Source of the DNA: JBEKHI01 sp050012355 | GTDB lineage: Bacteria; Actinomycetota; Actinomycetes; Streptosporangiales; Streptosporangiaceae | Assembly: GCA_050012355.1 (NCBI GenBank) | Contig: JBEKHI010000117.1 | Coordinates: 1-19,728, forward strand | DNA length: 19,728 bases | Direction: 5' to 3' | Shown: positions 6,309 through 13,943 of the stretch, piece by piece | Numbering within the stretch: the stretch's first letter is position 1 | How the letters are laid out: each line of letters opens with the position of its first letter | Made by a program: the position numbers and the translations under genes | The notes under the pieces: generated by a model | What the model saw: the letters and a program-made list of their open reading frames with translations, nothing else | Told to the model about the DNA's origin: nothing | Database searches by the model: none

Positions 6309-8498
6309 TTACGGAACGGCCGATATCACCGCGAAGGACGTCATGATCGCGGCGAAGGTGAGGGACGCGACGAGAGTGAGGATCAGCGCGGCTGGAGCGG
6401 CTGGGATGTAGGGCATCGCACTGCCAGTTACCGCGCGGTCGACGCCGACGAGGGTGCCCGCACAGACGGCCGCGCCCGCCGCGATCCCGACGACGGTGAT
6501 GAACAGCGCCTGCCAGCGGAACGCGCTGGCCAGCTGCCGGGTGGTCGCGCCGATCCGGAAGAGCAGCCGTACCTGGCCGCGCCGCTCGGTGGTGGATACC
6601 GCGAGGGTGTTGACCATCGTTACGGCCGCTAGCGCGGCGATCACGCCGAGGATTATGTTGTCGCCGAAACTGTTCTGCCCCGTGCTCTGTGCGACCGCGG
6701 AGTTGGAAACGGCCCGGGCGCCTGGATGCGCCGCGGCCAGGGCCGCGAGCTCGGGCTGGCTGCCGCCGCTGATCAGGATCTGGTTGTATCCGGCCGGAGC
6801 GCCGGTGTGGCCGTCCGCTACCAAAGCGGGGATAAGCAGATCTCCTAGGGCCAGCGAGCGCTGGTAGATCGCGCTGACCGTCGCCCGGTACGGGGTTCCG
6901 TCCGGCAGGTAGACGGTGATCTTGGCACCGACGTGCACTCCCATGACCCCGTTCGACGCCTCCATGGTGCTGATGGCAATCTGGCCTGGCTTGAGCCCGG
7001 ACAGGCTTCCGCTGACCACGCCGAGGTTGAGCACCTGGCCGAGCTGCCCAGTAGAGACCGCCTCGCCGCCAAGGAACTCAAGGCCTGGGTCAGTTACCCC
7101 GATGTTCAGCGAGGTGATGCCGACGGCGGTTCGGACCCCGGCCAGATCACGCGCCTCGGTAAGCACGCGGTCATTGAGGTCGCTGCCGCCGAGCACCCGG
7201 TCGGCGATGACCGCCTGGGTGGACTGGCTGGCGGCGGCGTGCGCGATGCTGGTGTTGAAGAAGGCGATCGCGCCGGTCATACCCACCGCCATCGCGATCG
7301 GGACGACCGCGGAGGCGGTGCGCCGGGGCTGCCGGCGAATGCTGGCCAGGGCTAGCCAGGCAGCCGGGCTGACGCCGGCCAGCGGCCGCAGCGCCGTCGC
7401 GGCGGCGGCCACCAGCAGCGGGCCGAGCAACGCGACCGCCGCCATGCCCGCCATCAGCAGCGGCAGCGCCATGGCTACTTCGGCGCCGGGTCCGTTCTGG
7501 TGCAGCGCGAGGACACTGAGCACGACAACGCCCGTCGCGGCGGCTAGACCGAGAAGGACGCGGACCGGATTCGGCCTGGTTCGATCTGCGGGTACCTCGC
7601 GCATCACCCGGGCCGGGCTGGTCCGCGCGGCCCGACGGGCGGCCACCAGCCCGCTGAGCAGGCATACCGGCAGGTTGATCACGCAGACGAGCACCGCGAA
7701 CCAGGGACTTGATGCCGCGCTCGATCCGGACGGGAGCATGCCGTGGGCCACCAGCGCGCCAACGCCGAGCACGCCAAGCCCCGTGCCGGGCAGGTAACCG
7801 AGCAGGCCGCCTGCCACCGCGAGCAGCGCCTGCTCGGCGAGCACCGCCCGGCGCACCTGGCCACGGGTCGCGCCGATCGCCCGCAGCAGGGCGGACCTGC
7901 GGCGTCGCAGGTCGACCGAGAGCGCGGTCGTGGCGGCCAGCGCGAACAGTGCGGTGATGATGAGCATCGGGATCACCGCGCCGCCGAGGGCCTGGCCGTT
8001 GGCGACCTCCACCTCGAGCCCGAGATCGGCGAGGTCGGCCCGGGCGGCACCAGTCGCGATCGTGTACCGGGCGCTTTTAGGCAGGCTGGCCCTTATCCGC
8101 TGGGCCAGCGCGGCGGTACTGACGCCCGGATCGGCCTCGACCGCGATCAGGTCCACCATCCCGGGCCTTACGGTGCCGTCGGGGAACCCGGTCTCGCCGG
8201 TCGCGGCGGCGACTCCTTTCACCCGGGCCAGCTGATTCGTGAGCTGAGCGGGCACGCCCCGGTAGACCGGCAGCGGCGTGGTCTGCGATTCGGCGGTGCC
8301 GGTGGTGACCCGCAGTTGCGGGTCGGCGGCCACCACGACGTCCGCTCCGGCCAGCCTGCCGAGCGGCGACGGTGAGTGCGCGCCCGCGACGCCGAATGCC
8401 GCGATAGCGAGCGTGGCCGCGGTCGCCGCGGCGGCGAGGGTGCCGATCATCGGCCCCGGGCGCCGACCGAGCCCGGCCAGCATCCAGCCCCGCATCAC
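6309..8498 (-). CDS. ABC transporter permease, FtsX/MacB-like, two FtsX domains
   Basis: This 729-residue membrane protein is the permease partner of the ATPase gene upstream. A first helix at about residues 18-39 is followed by a large extracytoplasmic part. A group of helices follows, with the FtsX signature LRRRRSALLRAIGATRGQVRRAV near 200, then further helices. A second extracytoplasmic loop leads to the C-terminal FtsX unit (ERRGQVRLLFRIGATTRQLA) and closing helices. This is the common 10-helix actinobacterial layout. Members export lipids, peptides or antibiotics, or act mechanically; no substrate is indicated. GTG 8498 overlaps the ATPase stop as GTGA; ATG 8495 is equally possible. Confidence 0.92.
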   Translation of the reverse strand: MMRGWMLAGLGRRPGPMIGTLAAAATAATLAIAAFGVAGAHSPSPLGRLAGADVVVAADPQLRVTTGTAESQTTPLPVYRGVPAQLTNQLARVKGVAAATGETGFPDGTVRPGMVDLIAVEADPGVSTAALAQRIRASLPKSARYTIATGAARADLADLGLEVEVANGQALGGAVIPMLIITALFALAATTALSVDLRRRRSALLRAIGATRGQVRRAVLAEQALLAVAGGLLGYLPGTGLGVLGVGALVAHGMLPSGSSAASSPWFAVLVCVINLPVCLLSGLVAARRAARTSPARVMREVPADRTRPNPVRVLLGLAAATGVVVLSVLALHQNGPGAEVAMALPLLMAGMAAVALLGPLLVAAAATALRPLAGVSPAAWLALASIRRQPRRTASAVVPIAMAVGMTGAIAFFNTSIAHAAASQSTQAVIADRVLGGSDLNDRVLTEARDLAGVRTAVGITSLNIGVTDPGLEFLGGEAVSTGQLGQVLNLGVVSGSLSGLKPGQIAISTMEASNGVMGVHVGAKITVYLPDGTPYRATVSAIYQRSLALGDLLIPALVADGHTGAPAGYNQILISGGSQPELAALAAAHPGARAVSNSAVAQSTGQNSFGDNIILGVIAALAAVTMVNTLAVSTTERRGQVRLLFRIGATTRQLASAFRWQALFITVVGIAAGAAVCAGTLVGVDRAVTGSAMPYIPAAPAALILTLVASLTFAAIMTSFAVISAVP

Positions 8499-9244
8499 CA
8501 GTCACCGCCGCTGGCCCGTTGCCCGAGCGCGTGCAGGCGCGCCGCGGCCGCCGCGGGATCGGGCGCGTCGATGATCGTGTCGACGTGGCCCGCGTAAAGG
8601 AACACCGCGCGGTCACAGAACCGGGTGACCTCCGGCTGGTGCGTGACGACCACCACCGTCGCCTTGGCCGCCGCCTGCCGGAGCAACCGCATCACACCCT
8701 CGGCCGTGTACGGGTCAAGGGCACCGGTGGGCTCGTCGGCGAAGATCACCTCGGGCCGGATCACCAGGGCGCGGGCGATCGCCGCTCGCTGCTGCTGGCC
8801 ACCAGACAGCTCTGACGGCAGACGGCGGAGCTGTCCCGGATGCAGACCGACGCCGGCGGCCGCCTGTTCGATAGCGGCCCAGGCCACCCGCTTGTGGTCC
8901 AGCCGCAGCGGCAGAGCGATGTTCTCCCCCACCGTCAGCTCGGGCACCAGGTTCAGCTCTTGGAAGACGAAGCCAACCCGCTGGCGGCGCAGCAGCGCCC
9001 GCTCTCGGTCAGACAGCCGTGCCAGCTCCGCGCCGCACAGCCGCACCGTGCCAGAACTTGGCCGCTCCAGGCCCGCCGCGCACTGCAGCAGGGTCGATTT
9101 TCCGGACCCGGAGACGCCTTGCACGGCGGTGATGGACCCGACGGGGAAGGACAGGGACACGGTGTCCAGTGCCGTCACCGCGCCCCGCCCGCGGCCAAAA
9201 CGTTTGCTGACCTCGTGCAGTACTACTGCCGCTGATTCGCTCAC
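8495..9244 (-). CDS. ABC transporter ATP-binding protein (MacB/LolD-like)
   Basis: This 249-residue ATPase has every motif intact: Walker A GVSGSGKST at 43-51, Q-loop Gln95, signature LSGGQQQR at 146-153, Walker B VIFADE at 166-171, D-loop ALD and the switch His202. The spacing and the FQELNLVPELTVGENIALPL segment are those of the MacB/LolD/BceA group, which pairs with FtsX-type permeases. It drives the adjacent permease. The start is GTG 9244 with GGAAG close upstream, and the gene diverges from the kinase gene across a 125-base gap. Confidence 0.95.
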   Translation of the reverse strand: MSESAAVVLHEVSKRFGRGRGAVTALDTVSLSFPVGSITAVQGVSGSGKSTLLQCAAGLERPSSGTVRLCGAELARLSDRERALLRRQRVGFVFQELNLVPELTVGENIALPLRLDHKRVAWAAIEQAAAGVGLHPGQLRRLPSELSGGQQQRAAIARALVIRPEVIFADEPTGALDPYTAEGVMRLLRQAAAKATVVVVTHQPEVTRFCDRAVFLYAGHVDTIIDAPDPAAAAARLHALGQRASGGDW

Positions 9245-9309
9245 GTCTTCCGAGGCAACCAGGGAGCCGGGAGAACTTCACTACGAGCAGCAGCCGTAAA
9301 CCAGGTAGG

Positions 9310-9338
9310 GCTAGGCATACCGGCAGGCACGTCCTAGC
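9310..9338. promoter_or_regulatory. Inverted repeat GCTAGG-N17-CCTAGC in the divergent ABC/kinase promoter region
   Basis: Perfect 6-bp arms at 9310-9315 and 9333-9338 lie 17 bases apart in the 125-base gap between the divergent ABC and kinase genes. This would suit a site for the adjacent LuxR-type response regulator, allowing control of both directions. No clear -10/-35 pair could be assigned. Confidence 0.35.
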
Positions 9339-9369
9339 ACCACCGTCTTCCTGGCGATCGGCAGCTACT

Positions 9370-10701
9370 GTGAGTGGCATGCGCGCCCCAGATACCGCGC
9401 TCAAGGCCGCCGGCTCGCGCTATCTGCTGGTCAGCGGGTGGCCCTGGCGGTCGGCGGGCTACCTGTTCGCGACCTTCCCGGCCGCGGTGGTCGCCGCCGC
9501 TGGCCTGGCGATCCCGGCGGTTCCCTGGCTGATCCTCGCCGGGGGCGACTATCAGCCCGGCGTGTACGTGGCGCTGATCCTGCTCGGCGCGGGGCTGATC
9601 GCCGCGCTCGGTCCGCTGATCGCGGTCCCGGCGACGGTGTTTGCCCGCGGCCGGCTCCGGATAGCGGACACCCGGCCGGCCGGCGACCGCCCGCGCTTTC
9701 CACCAGCCGGTAGTGGCCCGATCAGGTGGCTCCGTGCCCGGTACACCGATCCCGCCGCCTGGCGTGAGGTCGGCTATGTATGCCTGCTGGCCACCGTGGT
9801 GCCCGCACTGACCGCCGCCGCGCTGCTGTCGGCCCTGGTCAGCGTGGCCTTCATCGCGAGCCCGTTCCTGGTGCTCGCGCAAAAGCCGGGCGCCGCACCG
9901 GTCACCCTGGCAGCCGTCCAGGTGACGACCGTGCGGCAGGCGGTGCCATACGCGATCGCCGGGGTCCTGCTGCTCCCGATCGTCCCGTACCTGATCACTC
10001 TGGTCGCGGGAGCGGACGCGGCGGTGGCCCGCGCCCTGCTATTTCCTGGGGCGGCCGACAACCTGCGCGCCGAGCTGACCGAGGTGTCGCGGTCCCGTGC
10101 CCGGATGGCCGATGCGTTCGAGGCCGAGCGCCGCCGGATCGAACGCGACCTGCACGACGGCGCTCAGCAGAAGCTGGTCAGCCTCACCATGCAGCTCGGG
10201 CTTGCCCAGCTTGACCTGCCACCGCAGTCACCCGCGGCCGCCGCGGTCGCCATCGCCCATGAACAGGCCAAGCAGCTGATGGCGGAGCTGCGCGAACTGA
10301 TCCGGGGCATCCAGCCGCAAGTGCTAACCGACCTCGGCCTGCCCGCCGCTCTAGACGAGCTCGCCGACCAGTCCGCCATCCCGGTGGCGGTGGAGGCGCA
10401 CATCGACGGCCGGCTTCCTGGCCAGGCCGAGAACACCGCGTACTTCGCGGTGGCCGAGGCGCTCACCAACATCGCCAAGCACAGCGGCGCCACTAAGGCG
10501 AGCGTGTCGGCCCGGGTCTATGGCCACACGCTCACCGTCGAGATCACCGATAATGGCCACGGTGGTGCCGACCCAGGGCGCGGCAGCGGCTTGACCGGGC
10601 TCGCCGACCGGGTCGCGGTGGCTGGTGGCAGGATGCTGCTCTCCAGCCCGCCCGGCGGGCCGACCGTCCTGCGGGTGGAGGTGCCGTGTCCACCCGGGTA
10701 G
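9370..10701 (+). CDS. Sensor histidine kinase, NarL/DesK type (HisKA_3)
   Basis: This 443-residue membrane kinase has an N-terminal sensor of four to six hydrophobic segments (about 29-55, 66-92, 137-170, 192-214), resembling the putative-sensor domain of actinobacterial kinases. The dimerisation/phosphoacceptor block is IERDLHDGAQQ with His262. The ATPase domain has the N-box around Asn367 (EALTNIAKHS), DNGHGGA at 394-400 and GSGLTGLADRV at 405-415. It should phosphorylate the response regulator whose gene overlaps its 3' end by 16 bases. Divergence from the ABC genes suggests it senses something handled by that transporter. The start is GTG 9370, with ATG 9379 also possible; no strong ribosome binding site separates them. 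Confidence 0.93.
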   Translation: MSGMRAPDTALKAAGSRYLLVSGWPWRSAGYLFATFPAAVVAAAGLAIPAVPWLILAGGDYQPGVYVALILLGAGLIAALGPLIAVPATVFARGRLRIADTRPAGDRPRFPPAGSGPIRWLRARYTDPAAWREVGYVCLLATVVPALTAAALLSALVSVAFIASPFLVLAQKPGAAPVTLAAVQVTTVRQAVPYAIAGVLLLPIVPYLITLVAGADAAVARALLFPGAADNLRAELTEVSRSRARMADAFEAERRRIERDLHDGAQQKLVSLTMQLGLAQLDLPPQSPAAAAVAIAHEQAKQLMAELRELIRGIQPQVLTDLGLPAALDELADQSAIPVAVEAHIDGRLPGQAENTAYFAVAEALTNIAKHSGATKASVSARVYGHTLTVEITDNGHGGADPGRGSGLTGLADRVAVAGGRMLLSSPPGGPTVLRVEVPCPPG

Positions 10702-11348
10702 TGCTTGCCGAGGACGCGGTGCTGCTCCGCGAGGGGCTAGCCGGACTGCTGACCCGCTTCGGGTTCCAGCCCGTTGCCGTGGTGGGCGACGCCGAGGCAC
10801 TCAAGGCCGCCGTTGCGGAGCACCGGCCCGGCCTGCTGATCACCGATGTCCGGATGCCGCCCGGGTTCACCGACGAGGGCTTGCGGGCCGCCGTCGAACT
10901 ACGCCATGCCGAACCCAGCCTCCCAGTGGTCGTGCTCAGCCAGTACGTACAGCACAGCTACGCCGCTGACCTGCTCGACTCCGGGGACGGCCGGGGCATC
11001 GGCTACCTGCTCAAGGACCGGGTGGCCGACGTCGAGGAATTCATCGCGGCGCTGCGCAGGGTCGCCGACGGCGGGACAGTCGTCGACCCGCAGGTCATCC
11101 GCCAGCTGGTGCGCCGCCGTCGCGACCCGCTGGCTGAGCTGTCGGCCCGTGAACGTGAGGTTCTCGCACTGATGGCGGAAGGCCACTCCAACGCCGCGAT
11201 AGCACGGCGGCTCGTCGTTTCCGAAGCCGCCATCGGCAAGCACGTCGGGAACATCTTGTTCAAGCTCCGGCTGCCGCAAACGGAAGACACCAACCGACGG
11301 GTCCTCGCCGTCTTGGCCTACCTGAGAAGCAGCGACGAAGACCGATGA
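10686..11348 (+). CDS. Response regulator, NarL/LuxR type
   Basis: This 220-residue protein has a receiver domain with the acidic pair Glu9/Asp10, phosphoacceptor Asp54 (LLITDVRMPP), Ser85 and Lys110, and a LuxR-type helix-turn-helix at about 152-213 (LSAREREVLALMAEGHSNAAIARRL onward). The GTG start at 10686 lies within the end of the kinase gene, so translation is coupled. It is the partner of that kinase and probably controls the divergent ABC operon and its own genes. Confidence 0.94.
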   Translation: MSTRVVLAEDAVLLREGLAGLLTRFGFQPVAVVGDAEALKAAVAEHRPGLLITDVRMPPGFTDEGLRAAVELRHAEPSLPVVVLSQYVQHSYAADLLDSGDGRGIGYLLKDRVADVEEFIAALRRVADGGTVVDPQVIRQLVRRRRDPLAELSAREREVLALMAEGHSNAAIARRLVVSEAAIGKHVGNILFKLRLPQTEDTNRRVLAVLAYLRSSDEDR

Positions 11349-11375
11349 CGCACGGGCCGGTCTAAGCTAAAAATT

Positions 11376-11489
11376 GTGAAGGCACCGACACCGGTCGGCG
11401 AGATCCAGGTCGACCTATGGCACCAGCAACTCCGCGGCCTGCTGCTGGCGTTCCTCATCGCGGTCAGCGTATTTATCGCCACCCGCTGA
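11376..11489 (+). CDS. Small single-pass membrane protein (37 residues)
   Basis: The frame runs GTG 11376 to TGA 11487-11489. The peptide starts MKAPTPVGEIQVDLWHQQLR, is followed by a hydrophobic stretch of about 15 residues (LLLAFLIAVSVFIA) and ends with TR, which is a plausible small membrane protein. No Shine-Dalgarno sequence is seen. TAAGCT at 11363-11368 stands 7 bases upstream of the GTG and could be a -10 element for a leaderless transcript. It lies between the two-component genes and the RAE promoter. I do not recognise the family, and a chance frame cannot be excluded. Confidence 0.45.
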   Translation: MKAPTPVGEIQVDLWHQQLRGLLLAFLIAVSVFIATR

Positions 11490-11584
11490 CCCCGGCAAAA
11501 TGGGCATTTCCTCAGCCCGGGTGGCGAGGAGCAAGAAAAAGGAGAGCACCCGCTCCCCTCCACTTTCAATCTATAGCGCACTGG

Positions 11585-11603
11585 GGGGCTTGCCGCAAGA
11601 CCC
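11585..11603 (+). promoter_or_regulatory. Rifamycin-associated element (RAE)
   Basis: The 19-mer GGGGCTTGCCGCAAGACCC is an inverted repeat of 9-1-9 with one mismatch. From memory it is very close to the conserved RAE found upstream of rifamycin-inactivating genes in actinomycetes, where it is needed for induction by rifamycins. It lies 157 bases before the helR start. It is the only copy I see in the window. Confidence 0.87.
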
Positions 11604-11620
11604 GGGTCATGGCGCATAAT
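11590..11620 (+). promoter_or_regulatory. Candidate helR-rox promoter overlapping the RAE
   Basis: CATAAT at 11615-11620 is a good -10 hexamer. The best -35-like hexamer, TTGCCG at 11590-11595, lies inside the RAE, giving a spacer of 19 bases. AT-richer sequence at 11564-11575 upstream could act as an UP element. The predicted start of transcription is near 11627, leaving a leader of about 130 bases before the preferred helR start. The assignment is by eye. Confidence 0.5.
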
Positions 11621-11747
11621 CGCAGGCCGGGGCAGAAACCTGCGGAACGGGGATCGGGAAATTCGTGTGCTGTCGCCGACGCGGCGCTCAACCCCCACCA
11701 GGTTCGTGACACCTTCTGCGCGCAACGGCTGCAAGCCACCTCAGATC

Positions 11748-11751
11748 GGAG
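11748..11751 (+). promoter_or_regulatory. Ribosome binding site deciding the helR start
   Basis: GGAG is followed by 8 bases and GTG 11760. This start places the protein beginning at the point where HelR homologues begin, so it is preferred over GTG 11667. Confidence 0.55.
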
Positions 11752-11759
11752 CTGATGAC

Positions 11760-13943
11760 GTGGACCCGCTGGTTACCAGCGCGTTTGACCTTCCAGACCG
11801 TCTCGAAGCCAAGGCCGATCCGGCGCTGATCGCCGGCGACGAGCAGCACTTCGCGGCTATCGCGGAGAGCCTCGAGGAGTCGATCGCCGAACTGTCCGGC
11901 CGCCTCGAAACCGAGCTCAGAGCGCCGGGCGGCATCGGCCAGAAGGCGATGGACCGGGACCTGGAGATCCACCGGCTGACCGGTCGGCTGCGTACGCTGA
12001 GCCGCTTCGGCCTGGACCTGTGTCTCGGGCGTATCGTCAGCGCGGACAATCCTGAGCCCGTGTACATCGGACGACTCGGCCTCACGGACAGCGGCGGCCG
12101 CCGACTGCTACTCGACTGGCGTTCCCCGGCGGCGGAGCCGTTCTTCGGCGCGACCCACGCCAACCCGATGGGCCTGGTGAGCCGCCGCAGGTACCGCTGG
12201 ACCAGCGGCCGGGTCAGCGACTACTGGGACGAGGTGTTCACCCCGGACGGTCTGGAAGGACATGCGGCGCTTGACGACCAGTCCGCCTTCATCGCCACCC
12301 TGGGCAGCAGCCGGTCAGCCCGGATGCGAGACGTGCTCGGCACCATTCAGGCCGACCAGGACGCCATCATCCGGGCGGGATCCCGCGGCGCTCTCGTCGT
12401 GGACGGCGGACCGGGTACCGGCAAGACCGTCGTCGCTTTGCACCGCACCGCCTATCTCCTCTACTCCGACCCTCGCCTTGGTCACCGGCGGGGCGGCGTG
12501 CTGTTCATCGGCCCGCACCAGCCTTACCTGGCCTACGTCGCTGATGTCCTCCCCAGCCTCGGCGAAGAGGGCGTGCAGACCTGCACCCTGCGGGACCTGG
12601 TCCCCGAGGGCGCCACGGCAGCGACCGAGACCGACCGGCGCGTCGCCCGCCTGAAGTCGTCCGCGGACCTGGTGCGGGCGATCGAGAAGGGCGTCAAGTT
12701 CTACGAGAATCTGCCCGCCAAGGGGATGACGGTCACAACCCACTGGTCCGACATCCCGCTAAGCGTCACCGACTGGGCCGAGGCGTTCGAAGCACCAGAT
12801 CCCGGTACTCCGCACAACGAGGCGCGCGGCCAGATCTGGGAAGAGCTGCTCACGATCTTGACGGACAAACATGACGGTGACGCCTCGGCTGACCTGCTCC
12901 GCAAGTCGCTCCTGCAGAACCGGGAGCTACGCGCGGCCCTCAACCGCGCGTGGCCGCTGATCGAGCCGGCCGACCTCGTCGCAGACCTGTGGTCGGTGCC
13001 CGCCTACCTGCGGCTGTGCGCTCCCTGGCTCAGCCCCGATGACGTTCAGCTGCTGCAGCGCGAGGACCCCCAGGCCTGGACGGTGTCGGACCTGCCGCTG
13101 CTAGACGCGGCCCGTCAGCTGCTTGGCGACCCGGAGGCAGCCCGACGTAAGCGCCAGCATGACGCTGCGGTCGCCGCTGACCGCGAGCACATGACCCGAG
13201 TCCTCGACAACCTGATCGAGGCCGCGGATGACGAATACGGCATGGGTCTGGTAACGATGCTGCGCGGCGAGGACTTCCAGGACGCCTTGGTCAATGAGGC
13301 CGCATTGCCCGGCGCTGATCCAGACCAGCTCGCCGGCCCGTTCGCGCACATCGTCGTGGATGAGGCCCAGGAACTGACCGACGCGGAGTGGCAGATGCTG
13401 CTGCTCCGCTGCCCGTCTCGGAGCTTCACCATCGTCGGGGACCGTGCCCAGGCCCGGCACGGCTTCACCGAGTCGTGGCAGGAACGGCTAGCGCGGGTCG
13501 GGATGGACCAGATCAGCCTGGCCGCCCTGACCATCAACTACCGGACGCCGGAAGAGATCATGGCGGAAGCCGAGCCAGTCATCCGGGCCGCGCTCCCGGA
13601 CGCCAACGTGCCGACTTCCATCCGCAGCACCGGCGTCCCCGTCCTATACGGATCTGTCGCGGATCTGGGCTCGATCCTCGATATCTGGCTCGCCGAGAAT
13701 GCCGACGGGATCGCCTGTGTCATTGGGGATCCCACATTCGGGGGACAGTCTCCCGTCCAGTCGATGGCCCGCGTCCGGTCGCTGACCCCGGAACTGGCGA
13801 AGGGGCTCGAGTTCGACCTGGTCGTGCTCATCGACCCAGAAGCGTTCGGTAAAGGCATCGAAGGAGCGGTCGACCGCTACGTCGCGATGACCAGGGCGAC
13901 CCAGCGACTCGTCATCCTCACGCCGGAAGGAGTACGGCCATGA
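11760..13943 (+). CDS. helR: HelR, RNA polymerase-recycling motor ATPase (HelD-like, rifamycin protection)
   Basis: This 727-residue superfamily 1 ATPase matches HelR very closely from TSAFDLPDRL to YVAMTRATQRLVILT. HelR binds RNA polymerase and displaces rifamycin from it, as described in Streptomyces venezuelae and Mycobacteroides abscessus. Visible parts are a helical N-terminal arm (about residues 15-75), Q-motif near 197-206, Walker A GGPGTGKT at 216-223, Walker B VVDEAQ with Asp534, GDRAQARHGF downstream of it, and the C-terminal TPELAKGLEFDLVVL and MTRATQ helicase motifs. The frame extends upstream to GTG 11667 with a usable GGGAA, adding 31 residues unlike the family; GTG 11760 with GGAG is preferred. 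The RAE lies upstream, and the stop overlaps the rox start as ATGA, indicating one transcript. Confidence 0.95.
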   Translation: MDPLVTSAFDLPDRLEAKADPALIAGDEQHFAAIAESLEESIAELSGRLETELRAPGGIGQKAMDRDLEIHRLTGRLRTLSRFGLDLCLGRIVSADNPEPVYIGRLGLTDSGGRRLLLDWRSPAAEPFFGATHANPMGLVSRRRYRWTSGRVSDYWDEVFTPDGLEGHAALDDQSAFIATLGSSRSARMRDVLGTIQADQDAIIRAGSRGALVVDGGPGTGKTVVALHRTAYLLYSDPRLGHRRGGVLFIGPHQPYLAYVADVLPSLGEEGVQTCTLRDLVPEGATAATETDRRVARLKSSADLVRAIEKGVKFYENLPAKGMTVTTHWSDIPLSVTDWAEAFEAPDPGTPHNEARGQIWEELLTILTDKHDGDASADLLRKSLLQNRELRAALNRAWPLIEPADLVADLWSVPAYLRLCAPWLSPDDVQLLQREDPQAWTVSDLPLLDAARQLLGDPEAARRKRQHDAAVAADREHMTRVLDNLIEAADDEYGMGLVTMLRGEDFQDALVNEAALPGADPDQLAGPFAHIVVDEAQELTDAEWQMLLLRCPSRSFTIVGDRAQARHGFTESWQERLARVGMDQISLAALTINYRTPEEIMAEAEPVIRAALPDANVPTSIRSTGVPVLYGSVADLGSILDIWLAENADGIACVIGDPTFGGQSPVQSMARVRSLTPELAKGLEFDLVVLIDPEAFGKGIEGAVDRYVAMTRATQRLVILTPEGVRP

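Noticed and set aside
5277..6632. A 451-residue open frame on the plus strand
   Set aside because: It lies opposite the beta-propeller and permease genes and its translation is low-complexity Arg/Gly/Ala-rich sequence without a domain, as expected for a high-GC antisense frame.
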